A stretch of 55,457 nt of DNA, taken from NCBI GenBank assembly GCA_041668045.1, contig JBAYDV010000004.1, positions 1 through 55,457 of the forward strand. Reading direction: 5' to 3'. The notes under the pieces are model-generated. The model saw nothing but the letters and a program-made list of their open reading frames with translations. It had not been told where the DNA came from and did not search any database. The translations under genes were made by a program, and so were the position numbers. The stretch comes from JBAYDV01 sp041668045 (GTDB lineage: Bacteria; Bacteroidota; Bacteroidia; Bacteroidales; UBA932). Of the stretch, positions 9,019 through 18,247 are shown in pieces (position 1 is the stretch's first letter; every line of letters begins with the position of its first letter).

Positions 9019-9732
9019 ATGGATATAACTAAAGCACAGATAAAGCATTTTCGCTCTCTCTCATCTAAAAAATACCGCGAAAAATATGGAGAATTTATAA
9101 TCGAAGGTGAGAAGATGGTAAAAGAAGCTATGGATTCTGATTTAGATGTAGTCCTTTCTTTTCATATTGACGAGATTGGCTATGAAAAGATGAAGATGAT
9201 TTCACTACTATCGTCTCCATCTCCAGCCATTGCCATAGTAAAAAGAAGAAAAGATAATGATAAGATAGTGCATGATTATAGTGATATAGCATTAGCTCTC
9301 GATTCTGTAAGAGATCCTGGGAATTTAGGAACTATTTTGCGTCTTGCTGATTGGTTCGGAATTAAACAGATATTCGCTTCAACTGATACAGTGGAGCTTT
9401 ATAATCCTAAAACTGTTCAGGCTTCTATGGGCGCTATTTTTAGAAAAAATATTATTTATACAGATTTAATAGAGTTAGCTTCTAGTTATAAAGAAAAAAA
9501 TCTCCCCATCTATGGAACTTTCCTGGATGGAGAGAATATTTATACGAAAACTCTTAATAATAAGGGCCTTATAATTATGGGTAGTGAGAATAATGGTATT
9601 TCTCCTGCTCTCGAAGAAGTCGTTTCGGATAAGCTATTTATCCCTGGTTATCCTGCAGATGTTCATACATCTGAGTCTTTAAATGTAGCTATAGCGACTG
9701 CTATTACATGCTCAGAATTTAGAAGGAGATAA
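9019..9732 (+). CDS. TrmH/SpoU-family RNA 2'-O-methyltransferase
   Basis: A SAM-dependent, trefoil-knot methyltransferase that methylates a ribose in rRNA or tRNA. The three SPOUT motifs are visible: SVRDPGNLGTILRLADWFG, MGSENNGIS and SESLNVAIATAI. An N-terminal substrate-binding domain (about residues 1-80, with FIIEGEKMV) resembles the L30e-like RNA-binding part of this family. The length of 237 aa is normal. The exact target nucleotide cannot be read from the sequence. It lies 30 nt after speA and converges on the acyl-CoA synthetase with 1 nt between the stops. Confidence 0.88.
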   Translation: MDITKAQIKHFRSLSSKKYREKYGEFIIEGEKMVKEAMDSDLDVVLSFHIDEIGYEKMKMISLLSSPSPAIAIVKRRKDNDKIVHDYSDIALALDSVRDPGNLGTILRLADWFGIKQIFASTDTVELYNPKTVQASMGAIFRKNIIYTDLIELASSYKEKNLPIYGTFLDGENIYTKTLNNKGLIIMGSENNGISPALEEVVSDKLFIPGYPADVHTSESLNVAIATAITCSEFRRR

Positions 9733-9733
9733 T

Positions 9734-11392
9734 TTATATTATCTCTATTCCTTGTTCAGCAGCTAATTTCAGACTTAATTCCTTTAGTTTAAATTTTTGT
9801 ATTTTCCCACTTCCGGTAAGAGGCATCTCTTTTATAAAGAAAATATATTTTGGAATTTTGTAACGGGCTATTTTTCCCATACAGAATTCGCGGACATCAG
9901 AGTATTGTATATCAGCTCCTTCATCTAGTATTATAAAAGCTCCAACAGCTTCTCCATATCTTTTAGAAGGCACTCCAACTACTTGTACATCTTTAATACC
10001 TTTCATTTGATAAAGATATTCTTCTATCTCACGAGGATAAATATTCTCTCCTCCTCTGATTATCATATCTTTTATACGACCTGTGATTACGAAATTTCCA
10101 TTTTCATCACGCATTCCTAAATCTCCTGAATGTAAATAGCCATTCTTATCTATAACTCTGGATGTTTCTTCAGGATTTTTATAATACCCTTTCATAGTAT
10201 TATATCCTTTATTGCACAACTCTCCTACTACTCCATCTGGACATTTCTTTCCCGTATTTGGGTCTATTATAGCTACTTCTGTGTTTTCAAATTCATAACC
10301 AACCGTAGTACATCTTTCTGTGAATGATTGAGTCCAACGTGTATGAGTCATCCCAGGGGATGCTTCCGTAAGACCATATACACTTGTCACTTTCATATGC
10401 ATTTCAGTCTCAACACGTCGCATTAATTCTATAGGACATAAAGCGCCTGCCATAATTCCTACTCTTAAACACGATAAGTCAAATATAGAAAACATAGGAT
10501 GATCTAACTCTGAAATGAACATAGTCGGCACACCATAAACAGATGTACATCTTTCTTTATGAATAGATGCTAATACCAATAATGGATTAAACCTCTCTAC
10601 CATCACTTGAGTACAACCATGAGTCAATACATTCATTGTTACCAGAACTATCCCGAAACAATGGAATAAAGGAACACAACAGCATAATTTATCGTCAGAA
10701 GTGAAGCCCATGTGCTCTCCTGTTAAAAATCCATTATTTGTTATACCATAATGTGTAAGCATAACTCCTTTTGGAAATCCTGTTGTTCCACTAGTATATT
10801 GCATATTAATAACATCATAACAGCTGACTTGAGCTCTCAATTTCTTGAGTTCTTCTTTATGTGTAAACTGTCCAAGTGTAATTAATTCAGAAGTATTAAA
10901 CATTCCCCTATGCTTCTCAGTTCCTAAATAAATTACATTTCTCATTTTAGGGAATCTCTTACTATGGAACTTCCCTCTTTGAGTAGTCTTAAGTTCAGGA
11001 AGCATTTGATATGTCATACTGATAAAATCACTATCCTTCTCTCCATCAACTATACATAATGTATGCATATCCGAATCTTTACAAAGATATTCTATCTCAT
11101 GTTGCTTATAACTAGTATTAACTGTAACATATATAGCTCCTATTTTAGAACAAGCGAAAAGAAGAGTTAACCAATCTGGCACATTTGCTGCCCAAATTCC
11201 TACATGAGTCCCCCTACTCACCCCTATTCCTATGAGACCGCGGGCCATATTCTCTACCCTTTCATTAAACTCTGACCAAGTAAAACGAAGGTCTCTATCA
11301 CTATAAACTAAATACTCTTTATCAGGAGTTTTATCAGCCCAATATTCTAACCAATCGGCCAATGATCTGGTAAACAAAGGTTTTTCTTCCAT
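9734..11392 (-). CDS. AMP-binding acyl-CoA synthetase
   Basis: An ANL-superfamily ligase that activates a carboxylic acid, probably a fatty acid, to its acyl-CoA through an acyl-adenylate. The P-loop is YTSGTTGFPKG, the adenine-binding segment is VYGLTEASPGMT, the hinge region includes SGDLGMRDENGNF and ITGRIKDMIIRGGENIYP, and the C-terminal catalytic lysine lies in LTGSGKIQK. The length of 552 aa is typical for medium- or long-chain members. It follows an XRE/cupin regulator by 8 nt in the same direction, so the regulator probably controls it. The exact chain length or acid is not readable. Confidence 0.85.
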   Translation of the reverse strand: MEEKPLFTRSLADWLEYWADKTPDKEYLVYSDRDLRFTWSEFNERVENMARGLIGIGVSRGTHVGIWAANVPDWLTLLFACSKIGAIYVTVNTSYKQHEIEYLCKDSDMHTLCIVDGEKDSDFISMTYQMLPELKTTQRGKFHSKRFPKMRNVIYLGTEKHRGMFNTSELITLGQFTHKEELKKLRAQVSCYDVINMQYTSGTTGFPKGVMLTHYGITNNGFLTGEHMGFTSDDKLCCCVPLFHCFGIVLVTMNVLTHGCTQVMVERFNPLLVLASIHKERCTSVYGVPTMFISELDHPMFSIFDLSCLRVGIMAGALCPIELMRRVETEMHMKVTSVYGLTEASPGMTHTRWTQSFTERCTTVGYEFENTEVAIIDPNTGKKCPDGVVGELCNKGYNTMKGYYKNPEETSRVIDKNGYLHSGDLGMRDENGNFVITGRIKDMIIRGGENIYPREIEEYLYQMKGIKDVQVVGVPSKRYGEAVGAFIILDEGADIQYSDVREFCMGKIARYKIPKYIFFIKEMPLTGSGKIQKFKLKELSLKLAAEQGIEII

Positions 11393-11400
11393 AGTAATAA

Positions 11401-11976
11401 TTATTGGATTGGAGAATAAATAACTGCTAATATTTTAGCTGGTCCACCTTCAGGAGTATGAAGATGATGAGGAACCAAAGAATCATAATAAATACTATCC
11501 CCTTCTTTTAATTCATATTTCATATCACCATAATCTACCTCTATCCTTCCACTTAATACATATATAAATTCCTCTCCTTCATGGGTACATAATGTATATT
11601 TTTGATTTTCAATAGGATCTATATCTATAATGAAAGGCTCCATATTCCTATCCTGCTTAGCTCTAGAAAGAGAATGATAACTCATATGAGCTCTATTTGT
11701 AGTATTTTGAAAACGAATAGAATTAATGTTCTCCTCTTTCCTGCATACAGTAGGTCCAACACTTTCGTTTCCATCTAAGAAAGTACCGAGTCGCACTCCC
11801 AATGTTCTTGCTATCTTAATAAGTGGGGATAAAGAAGGAATCTCACTATTATTAATAATCATGTTTAAATCCTCAATAGCGATTCCTGATTTTTCTGCTA
11901 ATTCTTCTAAAGACAGCTTACTTTCCTCACAAAACATCTTAATTCTGTTTCCAACTACATTTTCTTTACTTCTCAT
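11401..11976 (-). CDS. XRE-family regulator with C-terminal cupin sensor domain
   Basis: A 191-aa transcription factor: an N-terminal helix-turn-helix (about residues 8-65, with LSLEELAEKSGIAIEDL) and a C-terminal cupin_2 domain (about 115-190, with HEGEEFIYVLSG and SLVPHHLHTP) that normally binds a small ligand. It precedes the acyl-CoA synthetase by 8 nt, suggesting control of that gene in response to an acid or its CoA ester. The frame can be extended to a TTG at 12003, but that TTG is the end of a TATCTTTG promoter box, so the ATG at 11976 is chosen. Confidence 0.85.
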   Translation of the reverse strand: MRSKENVVGNRIKMFCEESKLSLEELAEKSGIAIEDLNMIINNSEIPSLSPLIKIARTLGVRLGTFLDGNESVGPTVCRKEENINSIRFQNTTNRAHMSYHSLSRAKQDRNMEPFIIDIDPIENQKYTLCTHEGEEFIYVLSGRIEVDYGDMKYELKEGDSIYYDSLVPHHLHTPEGGPAKILAVIYSPIQ

Positions 11977-12000
11977 AATAAATTTGTTAGTATAATCGTA

Positions 12001-12008
12001 CAAAGATA
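12001..12008 (-). promoter_or_regulatory. Predicted -7 element for the XRE/cupin operon
   Basis: On the minus strand this is TATCTTTG, a match to TAnnTTTG, 25 nt before the ATG at 11976. The -33 region is weak. It separates this pair from the esterase operon upstream of it. Confidence 0.42.
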
Positions 12009-12033
12009 TAGAATAATTAAACTAATAAAAGAA

Positions 12034-13443
12034 CTAATCCAAAGAATTAATCCATATGACCATTTCTTCGAGTACTTTTAACGATATAGTTTCTTCTATT
12101 TTAGCATATTCTGAAGGCAATCCATTAGAACAATGCTGAAACAAATGATTAAGATCAGGAAAACGTTTTATAGTAACATTATCAATATTCCCGCTAAGTT
12201 TAGACAAAGTATCCAATTCATTAAGGTTCAAATCAGGCAATACTTGTAAATCTTTTTCACCATTAAGAGCTAAAACTGGAATATGAATATTCAGAATATC
12301 TTCACGAGGAGAATACTTCATAAAATAATACATCCAAGGATTAGTAAGTTCATTAACAACACTCTCTATCTGCTTATTATCTACACTACCCTTAGTCTGT
12401 TTTGAAAGACTCTCTCTCATAGCATTCTTCAAAGAATCATTCACCTCAGAAGAACGAACGATTATATTATATAACACTTGATTAACACCTTGAGCTTGTG
12501 ATATATACTGCTCAGGCGTACCAGAGGCGAGAGAAAGAGCTTTCTGTTGACTTAATAAAATATCTCTTCCCATCACTGTAGGACCAGCCATTGATATAAT
12601 AAAAGGAATTTCAGAATATTTAGCAGCCAACATATAAGCTATCTCCCCTCCTTCACTATGGCCACATAAACCCACCTCAGAAATATCATCTCTTCCAGAC
12701 AAATATTTATACGCCGCATAAGCGTCAGTTGAAAGATCTGCAGTAGTATTTCCAATCATACTACCACCAGATTTACCCATTCCTCTATCATCATATCTTA
12801 ACACTGCGATACCATGTCTTGTTAAATAATCTGCTATTACCATAAAAGGCTTATGCTCATACATCTCCTCATTTCTATCTTGATAACCACTACCAGAAAT
12901 CATTATAACCGCTTTAAAAGGACCTTTTTTACGGGGCAATGTTAAAGTTCCTGCTAATTGTAAATTCTGAGCTTTATTCTCGAACACTACATCTTGCGAT
13001 ATATATGGAAAAGGAGGCAATGGAGTCTGTGGTCTATTTAATACAGGAATATCACTCTTAGTCAATAATATAGGGAAAGTATACCCATTTTGCACGAAAG
13101 TTCCAGGAATAGTATCACCAGCATAAATACCTGTCACTACTATATTTAGTTTATTAAAAAAAGACTTAAACTGTAATCCATCTATAACTAAACTATCTGC
13201 TCTATAATTATTTAAACCTTGCTCAGGAACTGACAGAAATGACTGAATAATATTATCTTTATAAATATTAAATTTTAGGAAGAAAGTAATATTATTAGAG
13301 GCTACTTGAAGATTTCCTTTCCATGTATCATTAGTTATAGTATTAATATTCTTATCCATATTAGTATTTTGTGCATTGACATAAATACTCAGACATAGAG
13401 ATAACACAGAACTGGCTATTACATATTTTAGAATGGCTTTCAT
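12034..13443 (-). CDS. Secreted alpha/beta hydrolase (esterase-like)
   Basis: A 469-aa hydrolase with an N-terminal signal peptide (about residues 1-24, ending VNAQ), so probably periplasmic. After an N-terminal region of about 140 residues of uncertain fold comes an alpha/beta-hydrolase domain: oxyanion-hole region ISGSGYQDRN, nucleophile elbow GHSEGG (S263), an acid in NGEKD, and the catalytic histidine in DLNHLFQ. It resembles EstD/dienelactone-hydrolase-like esterases of Bacteroidota. The natural substrate is unknown. It is the last gene of a tight minus-strand set after phosphofructokinase and the amylase (8-9 nt gaps). Confidence 0.82.
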   Translation of the reverse strand: MKAILKYVIASSVLSLCLSIYVNAQNTNMDKNINTITNDTWKGNLQVASNNITFFLKFNIYKDNIIQSFLSVPEQGLNNYRADSLVIDGLQFKSFFNKLNIVVTGIYAGDTIPGTFVQNGYTFPILLTKSDIPVLNRPQTPLPPFPYISQDVVFENKAQNLQLAGTLTLPRKKGPFKAVIMISGSGYQDRNEEMYEHKPFMVIADYLTRHGIAVLRYDDRGMGKSGGSMIGNTTADLSTDAYAAYKYLSGRDDISEVGLCGHSEGGEIAYMLAAKYSEIPFIISMAGPTVMGRDILLSQQKALSLASGTPEQYISQAQGVNQVLYNIIVRSSEVNDSLKNAMRESLSKQTKGSVDNKQIESVVNELTNPWMYYFMKYSPREDILNIHIPVLALNGEKDLQVLPDLNLNELDTLSKLSGNIDNVTIKRFPDLNHLFQHCSNGLPSEYAKIEETISLKVLEEMVIWINSLD

Positions 13444-13451
13444 AACAATAT

Positions 13452-14894
13452 TTATTTTAATCTTACTAAAATTCCATTATTAGCATCAACACTAACTTCT
13501 ATAGGTTTATTTGAGTATAACTGTTCATCCTGTTCTATTTCGAAATAGTCAAAAGCATCCTTAGGAATATTAATCTTTAAATTTACATGATTATCATCAA
13601 AATTGACAACACATAAATATAACTCTTTTTCCTCACAACGTAAAAAAGAAAACTGTCTATTATTATTATAATCAGACGAAGTAGGGTTTACATATTGAAG
13701 ATCAAAAGTCTTACCTTTATAAAAAGCTGGAACTGTAGAAGCTAATTTATATAATCTAACATAATTTTTATAAATAGCTTTCTCTTCAGAAGTTAAATAC
13801 TTAAGGTCAGAATTAGCTCTAACACCTTTTAACCATCTTCTAATACATGAGAGACTCCAAAAATCAAAAATAGAAGTTCTACCATCTACACTACTGAAAC
13901 CTTCATGATCCATGCCTTTCTCTCCAAACTCTTGTCCGAAATAATGCATAAATGAAGATGTATTGAAAAATAATGACACATATAAAAGTGGTAAAGCTTT
14001 TCTTGCATCACCCAAGAAAAAATCTGAAGCTAAACGCTGTTCATCATGATTCTCCAGAAAATACAGCATTTTTGGCTGTAAATCTCCAGTTTCTTGCCAA
14101 CATCTGGTTATCTCAGAGGCAGACCAACCACTAGTAGATATAGCCCTTAGAGTGTCATACAAACCACTTTTATCATACAAATAATCAAATCCTGCATTTA
14201 TATATTTCCAATAATTCTCTTTTTGGTAAATCTCCGCTATGAAAATAATATCCGGATACTGAGATTTAATCCTTGGTATAGTTCTTTCCCAAAATGCAGG
14301 AGTAACTAATTCCACCATATCACATCTGAATCCAGAAATACCTTTTGAAGCCCAGTATAACAGAATATCTGTCATTTTATCCCAGGTATCTGGATGATGA
14401 TAATTTAATTTTACAGTATCTGTCCAATCACCATCATGTATTCTTCCCTCGAAGAAGTTTTTATCCTCGAAGTCTTTATATCCCTTTAATTTAGCGATAT
14501 CACTTTTATAACTAACTGCTACATGATTGGGTATAAAATCTAAAAGCACTCCTAGCCCAACTTTCTTAGTTCGGCTAACAAGTGCTTCGAATTCAGTCAT
14601 TCTCTCTGATGGATTATCAGCGAGATAACTATTTACGTCATAATAATCTTTTACAGCATATGGAGAACCAGCTAAACCTTTAGCACCCTCATCTGGAAAC
14701 ATACTATGTTCTATTATACCTGTATACCAGATATGAGAGATTGATAATTTCTTAAGAGCAATTAAAACTTTTTCAGAAATATCACTAAACTTACCTGTTC
14801 CATTTTCACTAAGATTACCATTGGGAATACAATTTTCATTAGTATTCCCAAATAATCTTGGTAAAAGCTGATAAATTATCATCTTATTATCCAT
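13452..14894 (-). CDS. Cytoplasmic alpha-amylase family (GH13) glycosidase
   Basis: A 480-aa GH13 enzyme acting on alpha-glucans or maltodextrins. The catalytic triad is visible: nucleophile Asp192 in GFRCDMVE, acid/base Glu221 in FIAEIY, and the transition-state stabiliser Asp284 in ENHDEQR; DFIPNH (about 119-124) is conserved region I. There is no signal peptide, so it probably works on imported or stored oligosaccharides. A C-terminal beta domain follows (about 395-480). It lies between phosphofructokinase and the esterase, a plausible route from glucan to glycolysis. Its precise bond specificity cannot be told. Confidence 0.87.
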   Translation of the reverse strand: MDNKMIIYQLLPRLFGNTNENCIPNGNLSENGTGKFSDISEKVLIALKKLSISHIWYTGIIEHSMFPDEGAKGLAGSPYAVKDYYDVNSYLADNPSERMTEFEALVSRTKKVGLGVLLDFIPNHVAVSYKSDIAKLKGYKDFEDKNFFEGRIHDGDWTDTVKLNYHHPDTWDKMTDILLYWASKGISGFRCDMVELVTPAFWERTIPRIKSQYPDIIFIAEIYQKENYWKYINAGFDYLYDKSGLYDTLRAISTSGWSASEITRCWQETGDLQPKMLYFLENHDEQRLASDFFLGDARKALPLLYVSLFFNTSSFMHYFGQEFGEKGMDHEGFSSVDGRTSIFDFWSLSCIRRWLKGVRANSDLKYLTSEEKAIYKNYVRLYKLASTVPAFYKGKTFDLQYVNPTSSDYNNNRQFSFLRCEEKELYLCVVNFDDNHVNLKINIPKDAFDYFEIEQDEQLYSNKPIEVSVDANNGILVRLK

Positions 14895-14903
14895 GATGGA
14901 TAA

Positions 14904-16139
14904 TTATTTCCAATTTAATATTTTGTAGAAATCATATTCCTCTGGATTCTTGATATACTTTTTAGCAGCCTCGTAATCAGCAGGAGTGATATAATGTAAA
15001 CAATATTTAATTAGATTTTGATTTTCTTCACGAGAAATATCTACCAATCTTGGAGGAATAACTCCTGTCTTAGGATCTTGAAGATCTTTAAGATATAAAG
15101 GAGCAGCTTCTCCGTTTGAATTGATATATACCATACATCCAGTAATACCATTATGGTATAATTTCCATACACCATAAGCTAAAAGAGAGCAATATGTTAA
15201 ATCATATGATATAGGAGTATGACATCTAACGTCATAACCAATCTCTATAGGACGAGTTTTTACAACCATTCCTAGAGCTTTAAGTTCTTTTTCTATAATA
15301 GTATTGAACAATTGAGCTTTAGAAATTTTACCTAACTCTGGATGACCATGCTGGTCATAAGTAAATTTAACTCCTGTTTTCTCTAATTCTTCGTCACTTA
15401 AAGAGTGGAATACACCCTCAGAAATGATTATACCTCCATAAGAGATACCCATTATTTTTCTTTTAAGAATAGAAGATATAGATAATTTAACTATTTTTTC
15501 TACAGTAATCTCTGTTTTATCAAACATTTCAGGAATTACAAGCATTGGATAGTGACATGCAGATGCTATTCCTAAGGCTAAATGTCCTGCTGATCGACCC
15601 ATTGCTGAAACTAAAAACCAGTTACCACTTGTTCTAGCATCTTCATATACTGTAGTCGCGATTCTTGTACCTTCAGATTTAGCAGATTGATAACCAAATG
15701 TAGGTTGATTATTAGGTAATGGAAGATCGTTATCGATAGTTTTAGGGACGTGAATATTTTGAATTGGATAACTTTTAGCTGCTAAAAATTTAGAAATTCT
15801 ATTAGCTGTAGATGCTGTATCATCACCACCGACAGTTACTAAAAGTTTTACATTATTATCTTGGAAAAATTTAAGATTGAAATTTTTATCAAAATCTTCT
15901 TGAGTTGGTTTGTAACGACTCATCATAAGATATGATCCACCTCTATTAAATATACTATCTGCTAGGAAGAAATCCATATCAGTATATTTAGGATTAGAAG
16001 AAAATAATGCAGAATAACCGCCATGAAGACCTATTACTCTGTATCCTTTAGCTAAAAAGGTTTTAGCTACAGTTCCTACTACTGAATTCATTCCTGGAGC
16101 TGGACCACCACCAGTTAAAATAACTATTGATTCTTTCAT
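14904..16139 (-). CDS. pfkA: Phosphofructokinase of the pyrophosphate-dependent type
   Basis: Phosphorylates fructose 6-phosphate to the 1,6-bisphosphate. Two residues point to pyrophosphate rather than ATP as donor: GGDDT (second Asp at 107, where ATP enzymes have Gly) and PKTIDND (Lys133, where ATP enzymes have Gly). The N-terminal loop is GGGPAPGMN, and SAMGRSAGHLA and other family motifs are present. The length of 411 aa fits the PPi or group II/III enzymes. The PPi type can act in both directions. The gene leads an operon with the amylase (9 nt gap) and diverges from ligA. The symbol denotes the family; donor use is inferred from residues. Confidence 0.85.
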   Translation of the reverse strand: MKESIVILTGGGPAPGMNSVVGTVAKTFLAKGYRVIGLHGGYSALFSSNPKYTDMDFFLADSIFNRGGSYLMMSRYKPTQEDFDKNFNLKFFQDNNVKLLVTVGGDDTASTANRISKFLAAKSYPIQNIHVPKTIDNDLPLPNNQPTFGYQSAKSEGTRIATTVYEDARTSGNWFLVSAMGRSAGHLALGIASACHYPMLVIPEMFDKTEITVEKIVKLSISSILKRKIMGISYGGIIISEGVFHSLSDEELEKTGVKFTYDQHGHPELGKISKAQLFNTIIEKELKALGMVVKTRPIEIGYDVRCHTPISYDLTYCSLLAYGVWKLYHNGITGCMVYINSNGEAAPLYLKDLQDPKTGVIPPRLVDISREENQNLIKYCLHYITPADYEAAKKYIKNPEEYDFYKILNWK

Positions 16140-16165
16140 TTTTTATTATTATTTAAATTGATATG

Positions 16166-16173
16166 CAAAAGTA
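16166..16173 (-). promoter_or_regulatory. Predicted -7 element for the phosphofructokinase operon
   Basis: TACTTTTG on the minus strand matches TAnnTTTG and ends 26 nt before the start codon. No strong -33 is visible. Confidence 0.38.
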
Positions 16174-16205
16174 AAAAATTTTATGGAAATAGCTTAAAAT
16201 TTGTC

Positions 16206-16213
16206 TATTTTTG
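16206..16213 (+). promoter_or_regulatory. Predicted -7 element for ligA
   Basis: TATTTTTG ends 8 nt before the ligA ATG at 16222, so the expected transcript has almost no leader. The -33 region is weak. Confidence 0.42.
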
Positions 16214-16221
16214 TGTGATAT

Positions 16222-18237
16222 ATGGCAATATCAAAAAATAAAGCAAAAATTAGAATCGCAGAGCTGCGAAGAGATCTTAAAATCCATAATGAAAGATATT
16301 ATGTTAATAATAATCCTTTAATTTCTGATTTTGAGTACGATATACTTATGCAGGAATTAATAACTCTTGAAAAAATGTTTCCTGAGTTTATCGATTCTAA
16401 TTCTCCAACTATGATCGTTGGTAGCGATATTAGTAAAGAGAAAAAATCTGGATTTGAACAAAAGGCTCATATTTATCCTATGCTTTCATTAGGTAATACC
16501 TATAATATATCAGAGATACGCAGCTTCGATGAAAGAGTAAAAAAGTCAGTAGCATCGGATTATACATATTGTTGTGAATTAAAATTTGATGGAACTGCTA
16601 TATGTCTTACCTATCTTAAAGGAGAATTAGTCAGTGCACTTACTCGTGGAGATGGTAAAGTTGGAGATGAGGTATTGAATAACGTGAGACATATAAAAAA
16701 TATTCCTAAGACACTACATGGAGATTATTTAGATAAGTTTGAAATCAGAGGTGAGATTTATATGCCATTCGCTGCTTTCGATAGACTAAATACTCAACGC
16801 GAGATAGATGAAGAACAACCTTTCGCTAATCCTAGAAATGCGGCATCTGGTTCCTTAAAACTAATTAATGAAAATCTTGTAGAAGATAGAGGGCTTGAAA
16901 CAGTTTTATATCATATGCCTGGAGATAATCTTCCTTTTAAAAAACATTCTGAAGCTATTGCAGCTGCACATTCATGGGGAATACCTGTTTCTCCTTATAT
17001 AAAGGTATGTAAAAATATAGATGAAGCTATCGAGTTTATTCAAAGTTGGGACGAAAAAAGACATTCTCTCCCATTCCCTACTGATGGTATGGTCATAAAG
17101 GTTAATGAATTAGATATTCAGAAACAATTGGGCTATACTTCTAAATTTCCTCGTTGGGCTACAGCTTATAAATTTAAACCTGAAGAGGCTTTAACTAAAG
17201 TCACTTCTATAGATTATCAGGTTGGAAGAACTGGTGCGGTGACTCCTGTGGCTAATCTTGATCCTGTTTTATTGTCTGGAACTATGGTAAAAAGAGCTAC
17301 ACTTCATAATATGGATCAGATGAAGCAGCTGGATATACGTATAGGAGACTACGTTTACGTAGAAAAAGGTGGTGAAATAATACCAAAAATTACACGGGTT
17401 GAATTGGCTAAAAGGTCTAAAACATCTTCTAGTCCTGAGTTTCCAACACATTGCCCGGACTGCGATACTTTATTAGTACGTGATGAAGATGAGGCGAGGT
17501 ATTATTGCCCTAACTCAGACCATTGCCCTACTCAAATAAAATTCAGATTTCTTCATTTTGTCTCAAGAAAAGCGATGAAGATCGCTGGAGGAGAGGCGAC
17601 TATAGAACAATTACTTGCGAAGGGTTATATTAAAAATTTCGCAGATTTATATAAATTAACTAAGACTCAATTATTAACATTAGAAGGATGGAAAGAAAAA
17701 TCTGCAGATAATTTTCTTAATAGTTTGGAAGAGTCTAAGAAAATACCATTCGGAAAGGTTCTTTTCGCACTAGGCATAAGAAATATTGGAGAACAAACAG
17801 CACTTACTCTTGCGTCATGGTTTAAAGATATTGACCAGCTTATAAATGCAAGTAAGGAAGATTTAATAAAAGTTGAAGATATAGGAGATACCGTAGCAGA
17901 TAGTATTTTAGATTATTTTGCTAATCAAGAACATTTGGAGATGATTCAAGAATTGAAAAATGCTGGTGTTACTTTTAAAAGTGATGCATCGCAGAATACT
18001 TTAGTTTCGTCTAAGCTTGAGGATTGCTTAATCGTTATTTCAGGAGTTTTTTCTGTTCCTCGAAATGAAATTAAGAGTTTGATAGTGGCCAACGGAGGTA
18101 AATGTGTTTCATCTTTAAGTGGGAAAACGACATATCTCCTGGCTGGAGATAATCCCGGACCTGAGAAAATTAAGAAGGCTGAAAAATTAGGAACAAGAAT
18201 AATAAATGAAGATGTATTCAGAAATTTAATATCTTAG
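16222..18237 (+). CDS. ligA: NAD+-dependent DNA ligase (LigA)
   Basis: Seals nicks during replication and repair using NAD+. The 671-aa protein has the usual order: domain Ia and adenylation domain with the nucleophile Lys121 in ELKFDGTA, OB fold, a four-cysteine zinc finger (CPDC and the CPNSDHC pair, about residues 412-433), helix-hairpin-helix repeats (about 440-585), and a C-terminal BRCT domain (about 595-671). All core motifs look intact. It heads a long plus-strand gene run; the next gene begins 10 nt later. Confidence 0.96.
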   Translation: MAISKNKAKIRIAELRRDLKIHNERYYVNNNPLISDFEYDILMQELITLEKMFPEFIDSNSPTMIVGSDISKEKKSGFEQKAHIYPMLSLGNTYNISEIRSFDERVKKSVASDYTYCCELKFDGTAICLTYLKGELVSALTRGDGKVGDEVLNNVRHIKNIPKTLHGDYLDKFEIRGEIYMPFAAFDRLNTQREIDEEQPFANPRNAASGSLKLINENLVEDRGLETVLYHMPGDNLPFKKHSEAIAAAHSWGIPVSPYIKVCKNIDEAIEFIQSWDEKRHSLPFPTDGMVIKVNELDIQKQLGYTSKFPRWATAYKFKPEEALTKVTSIDYQVGRTGAVTPVANLDPVLLSGTMVKRATLHNMDQMKQLDIRIGDYVYVEKGGEIIPKITRVELAKRSKTSSSPEFPTHCPDCDTLLVRDEDEARYYCPNSDHCPTQIKFRFLHFVSRKAMKIAGGEATIEQLLAKGYIKNFADLYKLTKTQLLTLEGWKEKSADNFLNSLEESKKIPFGKVLFALGIRNIGEQTALTLASWFKDIDQLINASKEDLIKVEDIGDTVADSILDYFANQEHLEMIQELKNAGVTFKSDASQNTLVSSKLEDCLIVISGVFSVPRNEIKSLIVANGGKCVSSLSGKTTYLLAGDNPGPEKIKKAEKLGTRIINEDVFRNLIS

Positions 18238-18247
18238 CAGATTATTT

